From: DASZIT01 sp963770635 | Lineage (GTDB): Bacteria; Actinomycetota; Acidimicrobiia; Acidimicrobiales; RAAP-2 | Direction of reading: 5' to 3' | DNA length: 64,000 nucleotides | Assembly: GCA_963770635.1 (NCBI GenBank) | Contig: CAVYQI010000003.1 | Location: forward strand, 564,716 to 628,715 | Shown: positions 18,303 through 28,652 of the stretch, piece after piece | Layout: each line of letters opens with the position of its first letter | Position numbering within the stretch: the stretch's first letter is position 1 | Program-made: the position numbers and the translations under genes | The notes under the pieces: generated by a model | What the model was told of the DNA's origin: nothing | Database searches by the model: none | Seen by the model: the letters and a program-made list of their open reading frames with translations, nothing else

Positions 18303-19215
18303 TCCTCGCCGCCGCCCTGGCTGCGCTCGCGGTGCTCCTGTTCGGTCCGGCCGGCGTCCTGCTGGAACGCACCAAGTGGACATCGAGGGCTCCCGGGCGA
18401 CCATCGCCCTCTGGCAGGCCATCGGTCTCGCCGGAGGACTTGCCGCCATCGGATCCGGGTTGGCGGTGACCGTCGCCCCCCTCCACACCGGTCTTTCCAC
18501 CGGCCTCGCCCATCTGGCCGCTCAGGCCGCCGCAGGCCATCCGCTGGCCGGCCTCGGGCTCGACGGAGCGCTGGGGTTGACCCTGGCTTTCGATGTCGGC
18601 ATGGTGCTGGCGGTGGGCATGGCCTTCACCACCTGGAGGACCCTCCGCGCCCGTTCCCGCCACCGGCTCCTGCTCGACCTGGTGAGCAGCCATTCCGAAC
18701 GGGCCCCGGGAGCGGTCCTGCTCAACCATCCCGATGCCACCGCCTACTGCCTCCCGGGGCTGCGGCCACGCATCGTCCTGAGTGCCGGGATCCTCGGACT
18801 GCTCCGTTCAAACGAACTGGGCGCCGTGGTGGCACACGAACAGGGACACGTTCACGAGCGGCACCACCTGGTGTTGTTGCCCTTCGCCTCGATGTCGCAG
18901 CTACTGCGATGGATGCCCTATGTGCGGCGGGCCCCGACCGCGGTGGCCACCCTGGTCGAGATGGCGGCTGACGATTTCGCCGCCCGGTCGCACGATCCGG
19001 CGGACCTGGTTTCCACGCTGGTGCAGATGGTGGGCGCCAATGTCGCCCCGTCCTGTGCGTTGGCCGCCAGCGAAACGTGCGTGGCCGCCCGGATCACCCG
19101 GCTGCTTCGCCCCCATCGGAACTCACGGTGGACCGCCACGGTCGCCGTCATGGTCGCCGCCGGCGTACTGGCCATCCCTGTCGTTGCCCTGCTCGCCCCG
19201 TCGGTCCCCGTCTGA
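18299..19215 (+). CDS. M56-family (BlaR1/MecR1-like) membrane metalloprotease, frameshifted
   Basis: From GTG 18299, overlapping the BlaI stop. There is an N-terminal TM helix (LAAALAALAVLLFGPAGVLL), then a frame break at a CCC run near 18392-18394 (one C missing), then further TM helices and the zinc-protease motif HEQGH (AVVAHEQGHVHERHH). A last TM helix ends at 19215. There is no C-terminal penicillin-binding sensor domain, as in most actinobacterial BlaI-linked M56 proteins. It probably cleaves BlaI in response to an unknown envelope signal; the neighbours suggest respiration or copper status rather than beta-lactams. Confidence 0.82.
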
Positions 19216-19275
19216 TGCCGGTCTCGACCGGCGCGGTCACCGAACCCCACCATCATTTCGCCTCCAGGAGCATCT

Positions 19276-20277
19276 GTGCTGTTCGCCGATGAGATCTCAC
19301 CTCCGGTCCAGGTCCACGACCTGCTGACTGCCTGGCAGACCGACTGGTTGAGCTTGGTGGCGATGGCTATCGAGTTGGGCCTCGCCGTCTGGTACGTCAT
19401 CTCGGTCGTCCGGCTGGCTCGCCGGGGGCACCACTGGTCGCCATGGCGCACCATGTCCTTCCTCCTCGGCACGTTCGCAGTAGTGGTGGCAATCCAGTCG
19501 GGGCTGGCTTCCTACGACGACTCGGTTTTTCAGTGCCACGTGATCCAGCACCTGTTGTTGATGAACGTGGCCCCGATCTTCTACGCGCTGGGGGCTCCGG
19601 TCACCCTTGCCCTGCAGGCGTCCAAGCGACGGACACAGCAACGCCTATTGTCGGTGCTCCACAGCCGAGCCGTGGAGTTCATCACCCACCCGCTGCTGGT
19701 GGTTATCAACTTCGCCGGGACGATGCTGATTTTCTTCCTGACGCCGTTTTACCAGTTCTCCCTGGAGCACCCCCTTCTTCACGACTTGACCCACCTGCAT
19801 TTCCTAGTCTCGGGAGTTCTCTACTGGTGGCTGGTCGTCGGCGTCGACCCGTCTCGGTGGCGGTTGTCGTTCCCGCTCAAGTTGGGATACCTAGCCGTCG
19901 GCATCCCCACCACGGCCATCCTGGGTCTGGCCCTCACCCAGAGCCGGGTATCGATTGCCCCGCTGTTCCACACCGTTGCCGATACCCATGCCGGGGGTGC
20001 CATCCTCTGGATCGTCGGCGAACTGTTCACGTTGGGGGCGATAGGTATCGTGGTCTACCAGTGGATGCGGGTGGACGACCGGGAGGCCGCGCGGTCCGAT
20101 CGCCGGGCCGATGCCACCGACCGGAAGGCCATCGAATCTCCGGCTGACGTCGACCAGCCGGGCCCACTCGCCGGTCACGACGATCCCCAACGTGGTGTGG
20201 AAGTAGTTGTCGTCGATGGAAGGCTCGTCCCGGTGGAACCCCGCTCATCGTCCCCCGAGCCCACCCAGCGCCAATAG
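19276..20277 (+). CDS. Cytochrome c oxidase assembly protein CtaG family (second copy)
   Basis: A 333-aa intact polytopic protein from GTG 19276, preceded by AGGAG. Family features: FQCHVIQHLLLMNVAPIFYA, LGAPVTLALQ, VEFITHPLLVVINFAGTMLI, LLHDLTHLHFLVSGVLYWWL and DTHAGGAILWIVGEL, with histidines spread over TM helices as in CtaG/YeeN-like COG3336 proteins. A hydrophilic tail of about 60 residues follows. It lies 60 bp after the M56 gene on the same strand and likely belongs to the BlaI operon. It is clearly diverged from the CtaG at 16.1 kb, so it is not a recent duplication. Confidence 0.88.
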   Translation: MLFADEISPPVQVHDLLTAWQTDWLSLVAMAIELGLAVWYVISVVRLARRGHHWSPWRTMSFLLGTFAVVVAIQSGLASYDDSVFQCHVIQHLLLMNVAPIFYALGAPVTLALQASKRRTQQRLLSVLHSRAVEFITHPLLVVINFAGTMLIFFLTPFYQFSLEHPLLHDLTHLHFLVSGVLYWWLVVGVDPSRWRLSFPLKLGYLAVGIPTTAILGLALTQSRVSIAPLFHTVADTHAGGAILWIVGELFTLGAIGIVVYQWMRVDDREAARSDRRADATDRKAIESPADVDQPGPLAGHDDPQRGVEVVVVDGRLVPVEPRSSSPEPTQRQ

Positions 20278-20286
20278 CGCGGACGG

Positions 20287-20796
20287 TCAGTGCTTGGTCA
20301 CCGGGTTGCCGTCGGCGTCGACCACCCACCACAGACCGCCCAGATTATTCAATCCCTGGCCGGTGGCCTGGCCAGGCGCGCTATCCACTGGCCATGTATA
20401 AAGCGGCCACCCGTTATAGGTGATCTGGGTCGACCCGTCTGACCTTTTTGAGGTATTGAGCAGGGCCGCATTGATCCCGGGACCGGCCAGGGGTGCCGCC
20501 GTCCCCTGTGGAAGGGTGAGCGGTGGCCACTGGACGGCGCACACGTCCACGCATGTCGACGGCTGGCCTTGATGATCAGCCGCGAACATGTACAGGGTGA
20601 TGCCTTGACCGTCGACCAGTACCGGTCCGAGCGTACCGACGGTCGCGATCTTCACCTCATAGGCCTGTTCGGTCACGGGTGTCGTCTGGCCACCGCCAGA
20701 ACTCAGCGTCGAGTTGGGCGTGCCGCACCCGCTGAACACCAGCGCTACGGCAAGGACCATGGCCGACGTAGCCAGGGAGCGGAGGCTTAGGCCCAC
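20287..20796 (-). CDS. Lipoprotein with COG4315 secreted repeats
   Basis: A secreted lipoprotein of about 169 aa. GTG 20796 gives a signal peptide ending in the lipobox LVFSGC; an in-frame start at 20934 would add 46 residues with no support. The mature part has the two motifs of the 'secreted repeat of unknown function' family: GQGITLYMFAADHQGQPSTC then CAVQWPPL, and YNGWPLYTWPVD followed by GLWWVVDADGNPV. The family function is not known. The gene is convergent with CtaG and reads away from the tRNA-Thr end of the island. Confidence 0.8.
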   Translation of the reverse strand: MGLSLRSLATSAMVLAVALVFSGCGTPNSTLSSGGGQTTPVTEQAYEVKIATVGTLGPVLVDGQGITLYMFAADHQGQPSTCVDVCAVQWPPLTLPQGTAAPLAGPGINAALLNTSKRSDGSTQITYNGWPLYTWPVDSAPGQATGQGLNNLGGLWWVVDADGNPVTKH

Positions 20797-20886
20797 GCCG
20801 ACCGGCTCTATCCGGGAATATCGGATCGCGTCGAAGAGTGGGAACTGGCCACGGACACTGTCGTTACGGGAGCCCTGCGCATATCC

Positions 20887-20916
20887 TACGTAGTGTAGTA
20901 GTTCAGTACCTGAACT
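20887..20916. promoter_or_regulatory. AT-rich region with 7-bp dyad and TGTAGTA motif before the lipoprotein
   Basis: AGTTCAG-TAC-CTGAACT (20900-20916) is a perfect 7-bp inverted repeat. It adjoins TACGTAGTGTAGTAG (20887-20901), whose TGTAGTA resembles a BlaI half-site and the motif at 17818-17841. It lies about 100 bp upstream of the lipoprotein start, in a local AT-rich stretch. The rest of the gene-free DNA to 21188 shows nothing else. Confidence 0.4.
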
Positions 20917-21188
20917 CGTAAAGAAAGTTCTCACGCGTATCGTCGTGGCTGCCGGTGGAGGCTGCCGGAGGGTACGAAGGCGCCCGGAGGCGCCTCCACT
21001 CTGTCATCTCCTGAATAGTGAATCCTGGTCAACCATATGGGTCGGAAGTGTGTTCCTTCCATCGATCGGCTCCATCCGTTTGACCCATGATCAAGAATTC
21101 GATGACTCTGGCTGGCTGACCGAGATCGCCGACCGGTTCAAATTAAATAGTGCCTCTGACCTGGAGCCTGTGTGCAACACTGACCTCG

Positions 21189-21261
21189 AGCCTGGGAGGA
21201 GAATCGAACTCCTGACCTACGCATTACGAGTGCGTTGCTCTACCGACTGAGCTACCCAGGC
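21189..21261 (-). tRNA. tRNA-Thr (anticodon CGT)
   Basis: A 73-nt cloverleaf on the minus strand: acceptor GCCTGGG/CCCAGGC, D-arm AGCTCAGTCGGTAGAGCA, anticodon stem ACGCA/TGCGT with loop CTCGTAA (anticodon CGT), T-arm with GTTCGATTC. CCA is not encoded. Its 3' 39 bases are duplicated at 16072-16110, so it probably served as an integration site. Confidence 0.95.
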
Positions 21262-21347
21262 GCGACGTGCCACGCTATCCGAAGCCTGATGCGGTGGGAT
21301 TCCCGGTTCCATGCGCCCACCGGGACGACCGCAAGCGAGACGAACCT

Positions 21348-22463
21348 TCAGTCGGCCAGTCCCGACAGCCGGGACATCAATGCTTCCATCAGCAGCGCCT
21401 CGTTCGGGTTACGAATGAGCGCCTCACCGGCCCGCTCGATTGCGTCCACGTCCCCCACCAGGGTTCGGCTGTCGGCCTCGGCACCGGGTGAGCTCGAATC
21501 TCCGAGGGCATCGGTGGCCGTCACCAACCGGTCGCGGTAGGCGGCCGCCAGCGTGGCCAGCCCGATCCTCAGTTCGTCGGTCCGCCACCGGCGTTCCTCG
21601 CGTTTGTGTTGGTCCTCGACCTCTTTGCGGCCGGGAATCCCCTTGGCTCCGGCCGCTTCCGCCCGCTCCGACAGCACCGCCATCTCGGCGGCATGCTGTT
21701 CGCGCAACGGGCCCAGCACCTCGTCGGCGGACTTGAGCAGCTCGGAGGCCACCACACAAGCGGCCGCCCCGGTGCCGTCCAGCCGGGCCGGGACCGACCG
21801 CCACCGGTCCTCCCGTTCGGCGAATCCCGGATCGGTGGCCAGCAGCTTGGCCCGATCCAGACGGCCGCCTGACACCACCGCCACCGATCGGGCGACGTCC
21901 TCGCTCACGCCGTGCCCGATCAACCAGGTGCCCACCGCATCGACAGGAACCGGATCAAACTCGACTTTCACGCACCGGCTGGCGATGGTCGCCAGCGTCG
22001 GGGGGAGATCGTCCGCCACCAGCACGAACACGGTGGAGGCAGGCGGCTCCTCGACCGCCTTGAGCAGGGCCGGGGCCGACAGGATGGCCAGGTGGATGTC
22101 GGTGACCACCAGCACCTGTCGTGACCCCTCCATCGGTCGGCGCTGGGCCCGCGACCCGATGGTCCGTGCATCGTCCACACTGAGCGACGCTCCCGACCGC
22201 TCCACCACCACCAGGTCGGGATGGGTCCCAGCCAGCGCCCTGCGGCAGGTGGAACATTTCCCGCACCCACCCTCCGGGCACAGCAGGGCGGCAGCAAAAC
22301 CGCGCACAGCCTCCCGCTTACCCGACCCGGGCGGGCCGTGCAACAGATAGGCATGCACGGGCTGGCGCGCCGAGGCCCGCAACTGGGCAACCGCCGCGGG
22401 TTGCCCCACCACTCCGTCGAACAGCGCCGCCACCGGTAGGTCGGTCGCCTCGAGGTCAGCCAC
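21348..22463 (-). CDS. holB: DNA polymerase III subunit delta'
   Basis: A 371-aa clamp-loader AAA+ protein. Walker A is GPPGSGKREA, a four-Cys zinc module (CPEGGCGKCSTC) lies near residue 63, and the sensor-1 region (TIASRCVKVEFDPV) follows a Walker B-like stretch (QVLVVTDIHLA). It loads the sliding clamp together with delta and tau/gamma. The start at ATG 22463 overlaps the end of tmk by 8 bp, giving the common actinobacterial order topA-tmk-holB. Confidence 0.93.
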   Translation of the reverse strand: MADLEATDLPVAALFDGVVGQPAAVAQLRASARQPVHAYLLHGPPGSGKREAVRGFAAALLCPEGGCGKCSTCRRALAGTHPDLVVVERSGASLSVDDARTIGSRAQRRPMEGSRQVLVVTDIHLAILSAPALLKAVEEPPASTVFVLVADDLPPTLATIASRCVKVEFDPVPVDAVGTWLIGHGVSEDVARSVAVVSGGRLDRAKLLATDPGFAEREDRWRSVPARLDGTGAAACVVASELLKSADEVLGPLREQHAAEMAVLSERAEAAGAKGIPGRKEVEDQHKREERRWRTDELRIGLATLAAAYRDRLVTATDALGDSSSPGAEADSRTLVGDVDAIERAGEALIRNPNEALLMEALMSRLSGLAD

Positions 22464-23085
22464 CGGTCGGCACCTCCAGCCGGGCTCGCACCGCCGACCA
22501 CACCGATTCGGACACGTCCTCGGCCGCGCCGGTGCCGTCCACCACCGTCCAGGTGTCGGGGTCGTCGCTGGCCAGACGGTGGAACCCGTCGGCCACCCGC
22601 TGGTGAAAGGCCTCCCCCAGCGCCTCGAAACGATCCCGGCGGCCGCGAGAGAGTCGCAGTTCCGCCAGTTGGGTGGGAACCTCGATCAAGACGGTGAGGT
22701 CGGGACGCAGCCCGGCCGTGGCAAAGTCGACCAGCCGGGCCAGCTCCGCGAGATCGAGGCCGCGCCCGTAGCCCTGGTAGGCGAGCGTCGATCCCGAGAA
22801 CCGATCGGTCACCACCCAGGTCCCGGCGTCGAGCGCCGGCGCCACCACCTCGGCGACATGTTGGGCCCGGTCGGCCGCCATCAGCAGGGCTTCGGCCCGG
22901 TCGGTCAACGGGGGCAGTCCGGAGTCGAGGAGCAGGCCCCGAAGCTGGCCACCGAGCGGCGTTGCCCCGGGCTCGAAGGTGAGCAACGCATCCAGCCGGG
23001 CGGCCAACCGCTCGGCCTGGGTGGACTTGCCACAGCCGTCGATCCCCTCGAGAGCGATCAGGCGACCACGCGACCCATCGGTCAC
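22456..23085 (-). CDS. tmk: Thymidylate kinase
   Basis: A 209-aa dTMP kinase that makes dTDP for DNA synthesis. P-loop EGIDGCGKST, the DR(F/Y) motif in VVTDRFSGSTLAYQGYGRGL and a LID-like arginine stretch (LSRGRRDRFEALGEAFHQRV) are all present. The start ATG 23085 overlaps the topA stop (ATGA) and its own stop overlaps holB, so the three are coupled. Confidence 0.95.
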   Translation of the reverse strand: MTDGSRGRLIALEGIDGCGKSTQAERLAARLDALLTFEPGATPLGGQLRGLLLDSGLPPLTDRAEALLMAADRAQHVAEVVAPALDAGTWVVTDRFSGSTLAYQGYGRGLDLAELARLVDFATAGLRPDLTVLIEVPTQLAELRLSRGRRDRFEALGEAFHQRVADGFHRLASDDPDTWTVVDGTGAAEDVSESVWSAVRARLEVPTGG

Positions 23086-25973
23086 TCTGGCCCGGCGACC
23101 GGCTTCGGATCGGCGGTCGCCCTCAACGCCGGTGCCCTCCTGGCCGCTGCCTTCTTCTTGGCCGGGGCCTTCTTGGCCGCCGACTTCTTCTTGGCGGGCG
23201 CCTTCTTCTTGGCCGGGGCCTTCTTCCGGCTCGAGGGGCCGGCGGCCCGACGCTCGGCCAACAGTTCGGAGGCCCGCTCCACCGTCAAGGTGTCGACGTC
23301 GTCCCCCTGGCGGAGCGAGGCGTTGGTCGTCCCGTCGGTCACATACGGTCCGAAGCGGCCGTCCTTCACCACCATCGGCAGCCCGGTGTCGGTGTCGGCG
23401 CCCATCTCCCGGAGGGGGCCGGCGGCGTTGCGGCCCCGCCGGGTCTTGGGCTGGGCGAACAGGGCCAGCGCCTCGTCCACCGTCACCGACAGGAGCTGGT
23501 CCTCGGCCAACAGGCTCCGGGTATCGGTGCCCTTTTTCAGGTACGGGCCGAACTTGCCATTGTGGGCGACGATCTCCTCACCGCTCTCCGGATCGGTTCC
23601 CACCACCCGCGGGATGCGCAACAGTTCGAGCGCCTCCTCCAAGGTGATGGTGGCCGGCGCCATCGAGGCGAACAGTGACGCGGTGCGGGGCTTCGGGCCC
23701 CCATCCACCACCTCACCCAGCTGCACGTAGGGGCCGAACCGTCCGGCCTTCACCTGCACCAGCAGACCCGTCTCCGTATCCTCGCCGAGCACCCGGTCGG
23801 ACGACGGGGCTTCCAATAGCTCCTCGGCCCGGGCCGGGGTCAACTCGTCGGGGGCCATGTCCTCCGGAATCGAGACCCGGTCCTCGCCGCGCTGCAGGTA
23901 CGGCCCGTAGCGCCCGACCCGGGCGACGATCTCCACCCCGTCGCTCCCGGTCCCGATGGGGATGGAGTTGATCTCCCGGGCGTCGATCTCGCCCAGATAG
24001 GTGCTCACCTCTTGCTTGAGGCCGAGCCGGCGGACCTCCGAGCCGTTGGCGGACGCGGCGCCGTTCCCGTTGCCGGAGCCGTTGGCTCCCTCGCCGGTGC
24101 CGAAGTAGAAGCGGGTCAACCACGGCAGCGACTCCTCGTCGCCGGAAGCGATGGCGTCGAGATCGTCCTCCATCGCGGCGGTGAACCCGTAGTCGACCAG
24201 GTCGCCGAAGTACCGCTCCAGCAGCCCGACCACCGCGAAGGCGGTGAACGACGGGACCAGCGCGGTTCCCTTCTTCCATACGTAGCCGCGGTCGAGGATG
24301 GTGGAGATGACGCTGGCGTAGGTCGACGGTCGACCCACCCCCAGCTCTTCCATGGCCTTCACCAGGGAGGCCTCGGTGAACCGGGCCGGTGGCTGGGTGG
24401 CGTGGGAGCCGGGCTCCAGGTCGTCCACCGACAGAAGATCACCCTCGGCCATCGGGGGCAGTTGCACTTCTCGATCGGCCAACTCGGCGTCGGGATCGTC
24501 CTCGCCCTCGACGTAGGCCCGGAGGAAGCCCGGGAACTGGATGACCCTGCCGCTGGCGGAGAACTCCGTTTCCCGCCCGTCGCCTCCGGCCGGATCGGCG
24601 GCGGTCCCGACCAGCCGCACCTGGGCGCTGGTCCCGGTGGCGTCGGCCATCTGGGAGGCGACGGTCCGCTTCCAGATCATGTCGTAGAGCCGGAACTCGT
24701 CACCCGACAGCGACCGCGAGGCCTCGTCCGGGGTCCGGAACGACTCCCCGGCGGGGCGAATGGCCTCGTGGGCCTCCTGGGCGTTCTTCACTTTCCGCTC
24801 GTAGACCCGCGGCTTGGCCGGCACGTAGTCGGCGCCGTAGAGGGAGACGGCCTGGGCCCGGGCCGCGGCCAGCGCCTCACCCGACAGGGTGGTCGAGTCG
24901 GTCCGCATGTAGGTGATCCACCCCTGCTCGTAGAGCCGCTGGGCGATCTGCATGGCCCGCTTCGAACTGAAGCGGAGCTTACGACCCGCCTCCTGTTGCA
25001 GGGTCGAGGTCATGAACGGCGCCGCCGGTGAGCGCCGGTACGGCTTGTGGGTCATCGACTTCACAGTGAAGGGCGCACCCTCCAGGCCGGCGGCCAAACC
25101 CCGGGCTTCGGCCTCCCCCAACACCACCACCGATCCCGGTGAGGACAGCGCGCCGGTGTCATCGAAGTCGCGGCCGGAGGCCAGCGTCGCCCCGTCCACC
25201 GCCACCAGCGAGGCAGTGAACGAGTTGGGCGTCCCGTCGACCGGCGGCGCCGCGGTGGTGAACGTGCCGTCGAGCCCCCACCAGTCGGCGGAGCTGAACT
25301 TCATCCGGGCCCGTTCGCGTTCAACCACCATCCGGGTGGCCACGCTCTGGACCCGGCCGGCCGATAACCGGGGCATGATCTTCTTCCACAGCACCGGCGA
25401 CACTTCGTAGCCGTAGAGCCGGTCGAGGATGCGCCGGGCTTCCTGGGCATCGACCAGGCGGCGATCGAGGTCCCGCCATTCGGTGACCGCCCGTTCGATG
25501 GCCGGGCGGGTGATCTCGTGGAAGACCATCCGCTTGACCGGGACCTGGGGATTGAGCACCTCGAGGAGGTGCCAGGCGATCGACTCCCCCTCCCGGTCCT
25601 CATCCGAGGCCAGGTAGACCTCGCTGGCCCGCTTGACTAACTGCTTCAGCTTGGTCACCTGGGCCTTCTTGTCCGCGGAGACCACGTAGAGCGGTTTGAA
25701 CCCGTTGTCGACGTCCACCCCCAGCCGGGCCCAGGATTCGCCCTTGACCGAGGCCGGGACCTCGTCGGCCCGGCGGGGCAGGTCCCGGATGTGCCCGATG
25801 GAGGACTCCACCACGTAATCGGAACCGAGGAGTCCGGCGATCGTCTTGGCCTTGGCCGGCGACTCGACGATGACCAGGGGTTTTGCCCCCCTCGGGGCCG
25901 CGCCCGAGCCTGAGGAGGAGCCGGTGGCTCCGGCGGTGTCCGCGGTCGTCTGGGTCGTGTCGGTGGGAGTCAT
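23082..25973 (-). CDS. topA: DNA topoisomerase I
   Basis: A type IA topoisomerase of about 963 aa that relaxes negative supercoils. The Toprim motifs are KPLVIVESPAKAKTIAGLLG and YLASDEDREGESIAWHL, and the active-site Tyr is in GWITYMRTDST. The C-terminus has several topoisomerase C-terminal repeats (GRFGPYVQLG-type) in place of zinc fingers. A Lys/Ala-rich tail (AKKKAPAKKKSAAKKAPAKK) follows, as in mycobacteria, where it aids processivity. ATG 25973 (MTPTDTTQTT) is preferred; an in-frame start at 26015 would add 14 residues. Confidence 0.95.
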   Translation of the reverse strand: MTPTDTTQTTADTAGATGSSSGSGAAPRGAKPLVIVESPAKAKTIAGLLGSDYVVESSIGHIRDLPRRADEVPASVKGESWARLGVDVDNGFKPLYVVSADKKAQVTKLKQLVKRASEVYLASDEDREGESIAWHLLEVLNPQVPVKRMVFHEITRPAIERAVTEWRDLDRRLVDAQEARRILDRLYGYEVSPVLWKKIMPRLSAGRVQSVATRMVVERERARMKFSSADWWGLDGTFTTAAPPVDGTPNSFTASLVAVDGATLASGRDFDDTGALSSPGSVVVLGEAEARGLAAGLEGAPFTVKSMTHKPYRRSPAAPFMTSTLQQEAGRKLRFSSKRAMQIAQRLYEQGWITYMRTDSTTLSGEALAAARAQAVSLYGADYVPAKPRVYERKVKNAQEAHEAIRPAGESFRTPDEASRSLSGDEFRLYDMIWKRTVASQMADATGTSAQVRLVGTAADPAGGDGRETEFSASGRVIQFPGFLRAYVEGEDDPDAELADREVQLPPMAEGDLLSVDDLEPGSHATQPPARFTEASLVKAMEELGVGRPSTYASVISTILDRGYVWKKGTALVPSFTAFAVVGLLERYFGDLVDYGFTAAMEDDLDAIASGDEESLPWLTRFYFGTGEGANGSGNGNGAASANGSEVRRLGLKQEVSTYLGEIDAREINSIPIGTGSDGVEIVARVGRYGPYLQRGEDRVSIPEDMAPDELTPARAEELLEAPSSDRVLGEDTETGLLVQVKAGRFGPYVQLGEVVDGGPKPRTASLFASMAPATITLEEALELLRIPRVVGTDPESGEEIVAHNGKFGPYLKKGTDTRSLLAEDQLLSVTVDEALALFAQPKTRRGRNAAGPLREMGADTDTGLPMVVKDGRFGPYVTDGTTNASLRQGDDVDTLTVERASELLAERRAAGPSSRKKAPAKKKAPAKKKSAAKKAPAKKKAAARRAPALRATADPKPVAGPE

Positions 25974-26063
25974 GGCTGTGGCCACAGGGTGAACTGTAAG
26001 GTCGGCCGCTGTCAACCCGGTCCCCGGCGGTCAGCATTCGGAGCCGGTGGCGGCCAAGCGCCT

Positions 26064-28445
<2,382 letters not shown>

Positions 28446-28652
28446 CGGTAGTGCTCCCTTCGATTACAACACAAGGTGTAGATGAGTTCGATCAGACGCC
28501 TCGCGCCGCGACAGTTCGCTCAAGGTTGGGTTTCCTCCCCTTGACGAGACCACGGCCAGGCCCGGCACCGGAGGACACCCGAACGGCGTGTCGTACCGGC
28601 AATGCGGGCAGAAGCTAGCGATAAAAGGGCCTCCAAGGCAAGACTCGCCGGA

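Noticed and set aside
17922..19215. Beta-lactam resistance operon
   Set aside because: BlaI and M56 are present, but there is no beta-lactamase or penicillin-binding sensor domain; neighbours are respiratory assembly genes.
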